Shown: positions 1-5,926 of the stretch, in pieces
How the letters are laid out: every line of letters starts with the position of its first letter
How positions within the stretch are numbered: position 1 is the stretch's first letter
DNA from: an uncultured Rhodoplanes sp.
GTDB lineage: Bacteria; Pseudomonadota; Alphaproteobacteria; Rhizobiales; Xanthobacteraceae
Reading direction: 5' to 3'
NCBI GenBank assembly: GCA_936924235.1
Contig: CAKZHN010000211.1
Coordinates: forward strand, 1 to 9,012
DNA: 9,012 nucleotides
The notes under the pieces: model-generated
Databases searched by the model: none
The model's input: only the letters and a program-made list of their open reading frames with translations
What the model was told of the DNA's origin: nothing
Program-made: the position numbers and the translations under genes

Positions 1-1204
1 CCTCGAGCTCGACGTCTGAGAAGTTGCCGAAGCCGGCGCTCAGCCGCTCCGGAAGGCGGAAGTCGGCCTGCGGCCGCCAGAAGCCGACATTGTTGTTGAT
101 GTCGTCGACGGAGGCGAGCACCGGCGTGTTGCGCGGAATGAAGCTCGAGCCGTAACGGATCAGGTGGATGTTCGACAAATCCGGCGAGAGGGCGGTGACA
201 AAATAGGCCGCGCCGACCTTGCTGCCGCTGCCTTCGAAGTAGAACGGCGCATTGGGGCCGCCGAGCTTCACATAGGCCGAACCGGTTGACGGCGCCTTCT
301 TGTGGCCCACGGTGACGCCCTGCGTCTTCTCGAAGATCACCAGCGTGTCGTAGTTGACGTGGCCGTCATCGGTGGTGTCGAGCGCCGCGACCCGCATCTC
401 GTACTTGAGATCGAACGTCGCGGTGGTGCTGGAGTTGGAGCTGCAGGTCGCGGTCGCGAGCGACGAGCAGGTGAAGGTCTCGAACGGCGCCGTCGCGAGG
501 ATCGGGCTGAAGGAGAAATGCCCGGCGGCGTTGAGCTGCGTCGTGACCGAAGCATCGGCCGAGAACTGGCCGCCGTTGAGCACGAAGCCGGTCGCGCTGA
601 GGCCGCCGAAGGCCCCGAACGGAACCGTGTAGTCGACGACGCGGGTCGGAGTCGCGGCCTGCACCGTCACGTTGTTGATCTTGATGTCGGCGCCGTCGGC
701 GCCCGGCCAGGTCGCCGCCACCACCTTCTTGCCGGCCTGGCGCAGCTTGACCCACAGCGGCTCCGCGGTCGGGGCGGCCGACGGCCCGAGCGGGCTCAGC
801 TTGTAACCGCCGATCGCGCCGGCAAAGCCCGAGGCGCTGGTGCCGATCGTCGCAGCGACGTTGTGATAGGTGTTCGACGGGATGTCGTTGTCCACCGAGT
901 TGGAACCGGTCGCGATCGCGATATGCGACACCGCGGTCAGCGACGGGCTCGCAGTGGTATTGCGGAGCGACATGACGCCCTTGCTGACCCTGGCGAGGCC
1001 GCCATTGGCCGGCAGCACGCCGTCGGCAATGAACTGCTGGATGAAGTCCGGCTTGGCGCCGTCGAGCGAGATCAGCACGACCTTCGGTGAGATCGCCGTA
1101 GTTTGCACATCATCGGCGAGCACGGTGGAACCGACGGCGACGAGCGGCGTCGCGAGCGACGCGGCCGACAAAAACCGCAGGAATGTGTTGGTTGAAGCAG
1201 GCAT
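1..1204 (-). CDS. Exported alkaline-phosphatase-superfamily phosphodiesterase (N-terminal part)
   Basis: The frame is open on the minus strand from the ATG at 1204-1202 to the left edge, giving 401 codons and no stop, so the gene is truncated by the window. Residues 1-30 are a signal peptide (polar start with one Arg, hydrophobic core, ending VLA before Asp-Asp), so the enzyme should work in the periplasm. Residues 42-53 read VVLISLDGAKPD, the first metal-binding Asp loop (D48) of type I phosphodiesterases / nucleotide pyrophosphatases. Residues 83-100 carry the TxxPSxTxxxHxxxxTG pattern, with T90 in the position of the catalytic nucleophile, followed by NDIPSNTYH, equivalent to the NGIPxNxxH segment. 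The later Asp/His metal ligands must lie beyond the edge. A purine-rich AAAGGGGG 7 nt before the ATG is a reasonable ribosome site. The family hydrolyses phosphodiesters, phosphomonoesters or nucleotide pyrophosphates; the substrate here cannot be read from sequence. A two-Cys, Ser/Thr-rich stretch near residues 240-265 looks like a family-specific insertion. Confidence 0.88.
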   Translation of the reverse strand, partial: MPASTNTFLRFLSAASLATPLVAVGSTVLADDVQTTAISPKVVLISLDGAKPDFIQQFIADGVLPANGGLARVSKGVMSLRNTTASPSLTAVSHIAIATGSNSVDNDIPSNTYHNVAATIGTSASGFAGAIGGYKLSPLGPSAAPTAEPLWVKLRQAGKKVVAATWPGADGADIKINNVTVQAATPTRVVDYTVPFGAFGGLSATGFVLNGGQFSADASVTTQLNAAGHFSFSPILATAPFETFTCSSLATATCSSNSSTTATFDLKYEMRVAALDTTDDGHVNYDTLVIFEKTQGVTVGHKKAPSTGSAYVKLGGPNAPFYFEGSGSKVGAAYFVTALSPDLSNIHLIRYGSSFIPRNTPVLASVDDINNNVGFWRPQADFRLPERLSAGFGNFSDVELE

Positions 1205-1377
1205 CGTGAGGCCCCCTTTGTGAGCTCAACGCAAATGTTGGGAGGAGAAGGAGAAATGGCAGACGCGCGGCACTATCGGGGCCGGTCCTGACGTTCATGT
1301 GACGCGCCTCATCCGTCGAACAGATGACGCCAGAAAGAAATCTGTTACGCGTTACGCATTCGACATCGATCCGTCAT

Positions 1378-1404
1378 GCGCGCGCAAAAGTTTTTTGCGC
1401 GCGC
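1378..1404. repeat. Inverted repeat, 12-bp arms
   Basis: GCGCGCGCAAAA at 1378-1389 pairs exactly with TTTTGCGCGCGC at 1393-1404 around a 3-nt centre (GTT). The arms are alternating G/C at the outside and A/T at the centre. There is no T-run on either side, so it does not look like an intrinsic terminator. It could be a protein-binding site or a cruciform-prone element. It lies about 175 bp upstream of both the P450 and the phosphodiesterase starts. Confidence 0.6.
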
Positions 1405-1407
1405 GTC

Positions 1408-1421
1408 GTATCGCGCGATAC
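1408..1421. repeat. Perfect 14-bp palindrome GTATCGCGCGATAC
   Basis: A perfect dyad with no spacer, four bases after the 12-bp-arm hairpin. Its size and symmetry fit a dimeric regulator site. No regulator gene is in view to pair it with, so function is inference. Confidence 0.45.
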
Positions 1422-1428
1422 CACTCGA

Positions 1429-1463
1429 TGCACACCGAACTCGGTGCACACTGAGTTCGATGC
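1429..1463. promoter_or_regulatory. Candidate operator: nested inverted and direct repeats
   Basis: The block holds CGAACTC (1436-1442) facing GAGTTCG (1453-1459) across 10 nt. CACCGA (1433-1438) faces TCGGTG (1441-1446) across 2 nt. TGCACAC occurs at 1429-1435 and 1445-1451, 16 bp apart, with a third copy at 1525-1531. TCGATGC starts at 1425 and recurs at 1457-1463. Repeats at this density upstream of a P450 gene suggest a regulator site, but no consensus is recognised. Confidence 0.3.
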
Positions 1464-1578
1464 GCAACCGAGAGATCAATCGCTGCCAAATGGAGGACGC
1501 GTCACACCGTTGAACCGCAGAGACTGCACACGACTGCCGCATGAGCACGAAGGCGCACGGTGACGGGACGATTGAAAA

Positions 1579-2943
1579 ATGAATTTCCACGACGTTGATC
1601 GCGCCGCGCTCACTCCGCCGATGCCGCCCATGGCGTCCGATGACATCAGCGGGCTGCAAATCCTGATTGCCTTGCGTCGCAACGCCTTCCTGGCGTTTCC
1701 GCGGCGCTGCCTCGATCAGCCGGTCGTGAAGCTGCAGGCCGCATGGCAGACAGTGGTCTTGACCTGCGCGCCCGACGTCATCCGCCATGTCATGATGACC
1801 CACGCCGACGACTACGGCAGGCTGCCGCTGGGGCGGCGCGTGCTCGGCCCGATCGCCGGCAGCGGCCTGTTGACCAGCGAAGGCGAGCTTTGGCGGCGGC
1901 AGCGCCGCGCCATGGCTCCGGCCTTCGCCCCGCGCAATCTCTCCGTCATGGCCGGGCACATCGCGCGATCGGTCGAAATGGCCTGCGCCCGCCTCGCGCA
2001 ATCCTGCGGCGCCGGGATCGACCTGCTGTCCGAGCTTCAGATCCTCAGCCTGGAGATCGCCGCACGATCGATGTTCTCCATCGAGTCCGCGGCGTTCTGC
2101 TCCGAGCTGCGCGCGATGATCTCCGACTACGCGTGGAGCCTGGGACGCGTCTGCCCGTCCGATATCCTGCTGCCGGATGGCATTCCGACTCCGGTGCGCG
2201 TGCGTCGCGCCCTGTTCCGGCGGCGGTGGAGAAAGCTGATCCGCACCATCGTCGCGGCGCGGCGCGACGCCGGGCACTCCGGCGATGCCCGCGACCTTTT
2301 CGATCTGCTCAGCGCAGCGCTCGGGCCGGACCAGGAGGAACTGCTGGTGGACGAGGTGTCCACGATGCTGGTCGCCGGTCACGAAACCACGGCGCTGACA
2401 TTGTTCTGGATGTGCACGCTGCTGGCCCGTTCGCCGCGGTGGCAGTCCGTCATCGCCGAAGAGGCGTCGCAGCTCGATCTCTCCGTCGATTCAGCGGCCG
2501 CCAGCTTGCCGAAGCTGGTCCATGCGCGGGCGGCCGTGCAGGAGACCTTGCGGCTCTATCCGCCGGTGCTTGCCGTGGGCCGGCAGGCCAGGCGATCCCA
2601 CGACATCTGCGGCACGCCGGTTCCGGAGGGATCGATGATCCTGCTGGCCTACTGGCTGTTGCACAGGGACTCGCGCCTTTGGGCGCGGCCCGATTCATTC
2701 GATCCTTCGCGCTTCGTGGAGTCCGAGCCCGACCGCTTCGCGTATCTGCCGTTCGGCATCGGCCCGCATGTTTGCATCGGCGCGCAGTTGGCGCTGTCGG
2801 AGGCAACTTTGGCGATCGCGCGGCTGATGCAGACCTTCAGCATCGCCATCAAGTCGGACCGCCCGGTGCTGCCGGTCGGCGCCATCACCACCCGCCCCGA
2901 TCACGCGCCGGCGTTTGTTTTGCACCCTCGCGAGCATCGTTAA
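1579..2943 (+). CDS. Cytochrome P450 monooxygenase
   Basis: A 454-residue soluble P450, normal length for a bacterial class enzyme, with no membrane anchor. The signatures occur in order. WRRQR (W105, R109) is the C-helix heme-propionate contact. AGHETT (266-271) is the I-helix oxygen-activation motif with the acid/Thr pair. ETLR (322-325) is the K-helix ExxR. DPSRF (375-379) is the PERF-type loop. FGIGPHVCIG (392-401) is the heme loop with C399 as axial thiolate. It should insert one oxygen atom into an organic substrate using electrons from a partner reductase; no ferredoxin or reductase gene is in the window. Substrate and CYP family cannot be assigned by eye. The ATG at 1579 has only a weak GGGAC upstream, and in-frame ATGs at 1621 and 1630 have no better site. 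A 13-codon frame (1541-1582) ends in an ATGA overlap with this start. A hairpin with a T-run follows at 2982-3009, so the gene is probably its own transcription unit. Confidence 0.95.
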   Translation: MNFHDVDRAALTPPMPPMASDDISGLQILIALRRNAFLAFPRRCLDQPVVKLQAAWQTVVLTCAPDVIRHVMMTHADDYGRLPLGRRVLGPIAGSGLLTSEGELWRRQRRAMAPAFAPRNLSVMAGHIARSVEMACARLAQSCGAGIDLLSELQILSLEIAARSMFSIESAAFCSELRAMISDYAWSLGRVCPSDILLPDGIPTPVRVRRALFRRRWRKLIRTIVAARRDAGHSGDARDLFDLLSAALGPDQEELLVDEVSTMLVAGHETTALTLFWMCTLLARSPRWQSVIAEEASQLDLSVDSAAASLPKLVHARAAVQETLRLYPPVLAVGRQARRSHDICGTPVPEGSMILLAYWLLHRDSRLWARPDSFDPSRFVESEPDRFAYLPFGIGPHVCIGAQLALSEATLAIARLMQTFSIAIKSDRPVLPVGAITTRPDHAPAFVLHPREHR

Positions 2944-2981
2944 GGTCAGCGCCTCGAGCAACCTGCCATTGCAACCCGGAT

Positions 2982-3009
2982 GTGGGCGGTGCCCACCTCT
3001 GTCTTTTTT
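2982..3009 (+). terminator. Terminator-like hairpin after the P450 gene
   Basis: GTGGGC (2982-2987) pairs with GCCCAC (2991-2996) around a 3-nt loop, and six T residues follow at 3004-3009. The 7-nt gap between stem and T-run is longer than ideal, so termination may be partial. A wider inverted repeat, GAGCAAC (2956-2962) with GTTGCTC (3025-3031), encloses it. Placement between the P450 stop and the next start fits a unit boundary. Confidence 0.45.
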
Positions 3010-3042
3010 GCAGAGGCGCCTCAAGTTGCTCCACTTCCTGGC

Positions 3043-3058
3043 GTGAACTACGCTTCAC
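3043..3058. promoter_or_regulatory. Operator-like inverted repeat GTGAA-N6-TTCAC
   Basis: GTGAA (3043-3047) faces TTCAC (3054-3058) across 6 nt, ending 23 nt before the transferase start codon. It overlaps the -10 position of a weak promoter candidate (TTGCTC at 3026-3031, 17-nt spacer, TACGCT at 3049-3054; each hexamer matches 3 of 6 consensus bases). A dimeric repressor bound here would block transcription of the transferase-Bug unit. The repeat is seen; the role is inference. Confidence 0.3.
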
Positions 3059-3071
3059 AGAACAAACATGT

Positions 3072-3077
3072 GGAGGA
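3072..3077 (+). promoter_or_regulatory. Ribosome binding site GGAGGA fixing the transferase start
   Basis: A near-perfect Shine-Dalgarno sequence lies five bases (after GGAGG) before the ATG at 3082. It decides this start over the in-frame ATG at 2980, which would put the terminator-like hairpin inside the coding region and add 34 residues unlike the family's N terminus. Confidence 0.8.
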
Positions 3078-3081
3078 AACC

Positions 3082-4200
3082 ATGCTGTCGCAGTTGAAGC
3101 CGCCGTTCCGCGCCGAACAGATCGGCAGCTTCTTGCGCCCGCAAGCGCTGCTCGACCAGCGCGCCAGGTTCGCCCGCGGCGAGATCGATCAGGCCGCGCT
3201 GACCAAGGCCGAAGACGACGCCATCAAGGATGTGCTGGCGTTCCAGGAACGGGTCGGCCTGAAGTTTGCGACCGACGGCGAGTTCCGCCGCCGCTCGTAT
3301 CACTCCTTCTTCTATCGCCAGCTCGGCGAGCTCAGCATCGACACCGTCGGCGGCGAGGACGCCAAGGGCGGTGATCCCGGCCACCGCGCCGCGCAGCCGG
3401 TGGCGCTGATCAAGAGCCGCGTGCGCTGGACGCACCCGATCAACGTGCCGGACTACAAATTCATCGCCGCCAACACGCGGCTCATTCCGAAGATCACCAT
3501 CCCGGGCCCCTGCGCGCTGCACTTTCGTGGGGGCGACGCGGCGGTGCTGCAAAGCGCCTACAAGGACCTCGACCAGTTCTGGGAGGACACCATCGCGGCC
3601 TTCGGCCAGGAGCTGAACGCGCTCGCCGCCGCCGGCTGCCGCTACGTCCAGGTCGACGAGACCGCCTTCGCCAAGTTCGGCGATCCCGACGTGCAGCAGT
3701 GGCTGAAGGCGCGCGGCGATGACTGGAGCACGCTGATCGACAAATACATCGACGTCACCAACCGGATGCTCGCCAACGCGCCGGCCGGCATGCGGATCGG
3801 CATGCATCTGTGCCGCGGCAACCGCGGCGGCCAGTGGCACTCCGAGGGCAGCTACGACGAGGTCGCCGACCGGCTGTTCAACGCCATGAACATCCCGTTC
3901 TATTTCCTGGAATACGACTCGCCGCGCGCCGGCAGCTTCACACCGCTCCGCCTCGTGCCGAAGCACAAGATGGTGGTGCTCGGCATCGTCTCGACCAAGA
4001 CGCCGGCGATGGAAAGCAAGGCCGACATGCGAAAGCGCGTCGAGGACGCGACGCGCTTCCTCGATCTCGACAATCTCGCGATCAGCCCGCAATGCGGCTT
4101 CGCCAGCGTCGACACCGGCAATCCGATTTCGCCGGAAATCCAGGAGCAGAAGATGCGACTCGTGGTCGAGCTGGCAAAAGACATCTGGGGCGAGGCCTGA
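3082..4200 (+). CDS. Stand-alone MetE-C-like zinc methyl/alkyltransferase
   Basis: A 372-residue protein corresponding to the C-terminal catalytic barrel of cobalamin-independent methionine synthase (MetE), without the N-terminal half that makes full MetE about 750 residues. The same fold family includes epoxyalkane:coenzyme M transferases. N-terminal FRAEQIGSFLRP (9-20) and TDGEFRR (64-70) are typical of the short subfamily. The zinc ligands of MetE have matches: H242 and C244 in GMHLCRGN, E277 in FLEYDSP, and C338 in SPQCGF. VQVDETAF (189-196) matches the IDEPA strand. It should bind Zn and activate a thiol for methyl or alkyl transfer in the cytoplasm. Although databases often label such proteins homocysteine methyltransferases, true methionine synthesis is uncertain without the N-terminal domain. 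It is followed 17 nt later by a Bug receptor gene, suggesting co-transcription and a catabolic rather than housekeeping role. Confidence 0.9.
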   Translation: MLSQLKPPFRAEQIGSFLRPQALLDQRARFARGEIDQAALTKAEDDAIKDVLAFQERVGLKFATDGEFRRRSYHSFFYRQLGELSIDTVGGEDAKGGDPGHRAAQPVALIKSRVRWTHPINVPDYKFIAANTRLIPKITIPGPCALHFRGGDAAVLQSAYKDLDQFWEDTIAAFGQELNALAAAGCRYVQVDETAFAKFGDPDVQQWLKARGDDWSTLIDKYIDVTNRMLANAPAGMRIGMHLCRGNRGGQWHSEGSYDEVADRLFNAMNIPFYFLEYDSPRAGSFTPLRLVPKHKMVVLGIVSTKTPAMESKADMRKRVEDATRFLDLDNLAISPQCGFASVDTGNPISPEIQEQKMRLVVELAKDIWGEA

Positions 4201-4217
4201 GCGCCGGGGAGCATTTG

Positions 4218-5198
4218 ATGACCATGAAGACTTCGATCGCACTTGCACTCGCCCTGCTGCTGGGTTTCGCGTCGGCCGCAACCGCCGAGGATGAGGCCTG
4301 GCCGTCGCGGCCGGTGCGGCTGATCGCGGCCTCCGGCCCCGGCGGCAACCCGGATGTGCTGGCGAGGCTTCTCGCCGACAAGTTCAGCCAGGCCTTCGGC
4401 AAGCCTTTCGTGGTCGAGAACGTGCCGGGCGCGGGCGGCATCGTCGCCGCCAATCTCGTGGCCAAGAGCCCGAACGACGGCCATGTGCTGATGTTCAGCG
4501 ATTCCGGCGCGCTGGCGATCAATCCGGTGCTCAATCCGAACCTCGGCTACGATCCGATCAAGGATTTCGCGCCGGTCACCGCGATGGTCACGCTGCCGAC
4601 CATCCTGTCGACGCCGCCCGACCTGCCTGCCAAGACGCTCGACGAGTTCATCGCGCTGGCCAAGAAGCAGCCCGGCAAGATGAGCTTCGGCTCGGCCGGC
4701 GCCGGCTCGATCCATCACCTCACCTTCGCGATCTTTGCCGAGCAGACCGGCATCGAGCTCCTCCATGTGCCCTATCGCGGCGGCTCGGCGATGGTGAACG
4801 GGCTCCTCACCGGCGAGATCCAGGCCGGCTGGTCCGGCATTCCCAACGTCATCGAGCTGATCGCGAGCGGCAAGCTCCGCGGGCTCTGCGTCAGCACGCT
4901 GCAGCGCTCGCCGTCGACGCCGCAGATCGCGACCTGCGATGAGCTCGGCATCAAGGGCTTCAACGTCGCCACCATGATGGGACTCGTGGCGCCGGCCGGC
5001 ACCTCGCCGAAGATCATCGCACGGTTGCAGGCCGAGACCGCCAAGGCGATGCGCGAGCCCGCCATGGCGACCCGCATGACCCAGCTCGGCATGGTGATGG
5101 AGGAGAACGGCACCGCCAACTACGCGCAGTTCATCAAGGACGACTTGAAGCGCTACGGACAGGCGGTGAGCAAGCTCCATCTGCAGGCGCCGAAATAG
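4218..5198 (+). CDS. Bug/TctC-family periplasmic solute-binding protein
   Basis: A 326-residue tripartite-tricarboxylate-type receptor, normal length for the family. Residues 1-23 are a signal peptide ending ATA before Glu-Asp, so the mature protein is periplasmic. The hallmark GPGGNPDVLAR (40-50) and VENVPGAGGIVAAN (66-79) match the conserved PGGxxDxxAR and NxxGAGG binding-loop motifs, with D46 placed to contact the amine or carboxylate side of the ligand through the usual water network. Family ligands are mostly small carboxylates or amides; the ligand here cannot be named. The ATG at 4218 is chosen over the one at 4224 because GGGGA (4206-4210) is 7 nt away. The 17-nt gap from the transferase gene argues for one mRNA. 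No TctA or TctB gene is in the window, so this is an orphan receptor that would borrow a permease or act in sensing. Confidence 0.93.
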   Translation: MTMKTSIALALALLLGFASAATAEDEAWPSRPVRLIAASGPGGNPDVLARLLADKFSQAFGKPFVVENVPGAGGIVAANLVAKSPNDGHVLMFSDSGALAINPVLNPNLGYDPIKDFAPVTAMVTLPTILSTPPDLPAKTLDEFIALAKKQPGKMSFGSAGAGSIHHLTFAIFAEQTGIELLHVPYRGGSAMVNGLLTGEIQAGWSGIPNVIELIASGKLRGLCVSTLQRSPSTPQIATCDELGIKGFNVATMMGLVAPAGTSPKIIARLQAETAKAMREPAMATRMTQLGMVMEENGTANYAQFIKDDLKRYGQAVSKLHLQAPK

Positions 5199-5283
5199 CC
5201 GGCGCCGTGGAGTTGATCCTGGTCAAACCGGCCGCCGCCCTTTCGCCCTATGGTATCGGTGACATGAGCGAAAGACCGGTCCC

Positions 5284-5766
5284 ATGCTGGAAATCGAACG
5301 CAAGTTCCTGGTCGCGAATGACAGCTGGAAGGCTGCCGTCATCGGCAGCGTCAGGATTCGCGACGGGCTGATCGCCAGCACCAACGGGCAGAAGGCCCGG
5401 GTGCGGATCTCGGACTCGATCGCCACGGTCGTCCTGAAGAGCGCCAAATCCGGCATCAGCCGCTTCGAGTTCGAGTACCCGATTCCGCTGTCCGACGCGC
5501 AGCAGATCTTGCGGACGATGTGCACCGCGCACGTCCTCGACAAGACTCGGTATTTCGTCGCCCATGCCGGCGCGACGTGGTCGGTCGACGTCTATGGCGG
5601 GTTGCTGGACGGGATCGTCATCGCCGAGATCGAACTGGCGCGTCCCGACCAGCATGTCGACCTCCCGGGCTGGGTTGGTCGCGAGATCTCGGATGATCCC
5701 AGCTATCGAAAAATCAATCTGGAGGCGCGTGCGCAAGCCACACGCACGCCGGCGCCGGCCGCCTAG
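5284..5766 (+). CDS. CYTH-domain (triphosphate tunnel metalloenzyme) protein
   Basis: A 160-residue single-domain CYTH protein. The N-terminal EIERK (E3, E5, K7) is the ExExK metal/triphosphate signature. Basic residues follow as expected for the tunnel: R39 and R41 in KARVRIS, K52 in VVLKS, K87 and R89 in LDKTRY. Acidic strands include FEFEY (61-65), WSVDVY (99-104) and AEIEL (114-118), and the end (DDPSYRKINL, 137-146) matches the conserved C-terminal helix of the short bacterial subgroup. Characterised relatives hydrolyse inorganic tripolyphosphate or thiamine triphosphate, or act as class IV adenylate cyclases; short bacterial ones are mostly tripolyphosphatases, which is the best guess. 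No clear Shine-Dalgarno precedes the ATG, but the signature starts at residue 3, leaving little room for another start. It lies 85 bp after the Bug gene with no obvious promoter, and its stop overlaps that of a convergent small frame. No functional tie to the neighbouring transporters is evident. Confidence 0.9.
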   Translation: MLEIERKFLVANDSWKAAVIGSVRIRDGLIASTNGQKARVRISDSIATVVLKSAKSGISRFEFEYPIPLSDAQQILRTMCTAHVLDKTRYFVAHAGATWSVDVYGGLLDGIVIAEIELARPDQHVDLPGWVGREISDDPSYRKINLEARAQATRTPAPAA

Positions 5767-5879
5767 AGCGCGACCCACTCATCGAGCCGAAACAGCCACT
5801 GCACCTCGATGACGCCGAAAGGCGGGCCGCTGTTGACAATCTCGACGGGCTGATGGGAAGCTCCAAAGCGGACTGGCAT
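5763..5879 (-). CDS. Candidate small protein, 38 residues, unknown function
   Basis: A minus-strand frame runs from the ATG at 5879-5877 to a TAG at 5765-5763. It is not constrained by another gene except for the last three bases, where the forward and reverse stop codons share the CTAG at 5763-5766. The product starts MPVRFGASHQPVEIV and ends FRLDEWVAL. It has two Trp, three Phe, many Val/Leu and few Arg/Ala, unlike the Arg/Pro/Ala-rich shadow frames elsewhere, and its codons favour G or C at the third position. It has no signal peptide or membrane segment; the middle looks strand-forming. AGGA directly abuts the ATG, which is too close for a good ribosome site, and an in-frame TGA three codons upstream excludes a longer start. 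It is divergent from dctP with a 47-bp gap. I do not recognise a family. It could be a real small gene, the tail of a decayed gene, or chance. Confidence 0.42.
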   Translation of the reverse strand: MPVRFGASHQPVEIVNSGPPFGVIEVQWLFRLDEWVAL

Positions 5880-5898
5880 TCCTGTACGTCAAGCGCCC

Positions 5899-5918
5899 TA
5901 TAAAAAATTTCCAGGGAG
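5899..5918 (+). promoter_or_regulatory. Leader of the TRAP operon: TATAAA and ribosome site
   Basis: TATAAA at 5899-5904 resembles a -10 element, but no acceptable -35 lies 16-18 nt upstream. AGGGAG at 5913-5918, eight bases before the ATG at 5927, is a strong ribosome site and fixes the DctP start. If the TATAAA is used, the mRNA leader is only some 15 nt. Confidence 0.3.
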
Positions 5919-5926
5919 AAACGCAG

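Larger units (their letters stand above)
1205..1578. other. Divergent intergenic region with palindromes and short repeats
   Basis: This 374-bp gap lies between the divergently transcribed phosphodiesterase and P450 genes and must hold both promoters. I see no convincing -35/-10 pair for either gene. It does hold a tandem 7-mer GTTACGC at 1344-1357, a 12-bp-arm hairpin at 1378-1404, a perfect 14-bp palindrome at 1408-1421, overlapping inverted repeats at 1433-1459, and the heptamer TGCACAC at 1429, 1445 and 1525. A purine tract at 1241-1253 becomes a pyrimidine-rich leader in the phosphodiesterase transcript. Frames in the gap look non-coding (Arg/His/Thr-rich, no recognisable family). Confidence 0.6.

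Noticed and set aside
302..1090. Plus-strand frame opposite the phosphodiesterase gene
   Set aside because: The minus strand carries a signal peptide and phosphodiesterase catalytic motifs in one unbroken frame; the plus-strand product is Arg/Gly-rich and matches nothing.
1256..1291. Eleven-codon frame behind a strong purine tract (1241-1253)
   Set aside because: The tract looks like a good ribosome site, but the peptide is tiny and sits just outside the divergent phosphodiesterase start, with no promoter in reach. Probably chance.
1324..1563. A 79-codon plus-strand frame in the divergent gap
   Set aside because: It runs through the palindromes, has no ribosome site, and its composition is not protein-like.
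2980..3081. Upstream in-frame ATG for the transferase gene
   Set aside because: It has no ribosome site, lies inside the hairpin region and adds residues unlike the family, while the ATG at 3082 has GGAGGA at ideal spacing.
1743..3374. A 543-codon plus-strand frame across the P450 and the next gene, and a 345-codon minus-strand frame at 1345-2382
   Set aside because: Both are out of phase with the P450, whose heme, I-helix and ExxR motifs are all intact. The alternative products are low-complexity Arg/Ala/Pro sequences.
3055..5180. Long minus-strand frames opposite the transferase and Bug genes (over 400 codons each)
   Set aside because: Their products are Arg/Ala/His-rich with no family signature, and they mirror plus-strand genes that show clear motifs. 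They are a by-product of GC-rich third positions.
5833..5838. Perfect TTGACA as a -35 for the TRAP operon
   Set aside because: No -10-like hexamer lies 15-19 nt downstream, and the site falls inside the candidate small minus-strand gene.
5874..5888. TGGCAT as a sigma-54 -24 element before dctP
   Set aside because: The required GC at the -12 position with 10-nt spacing is absent (CG is present instead).
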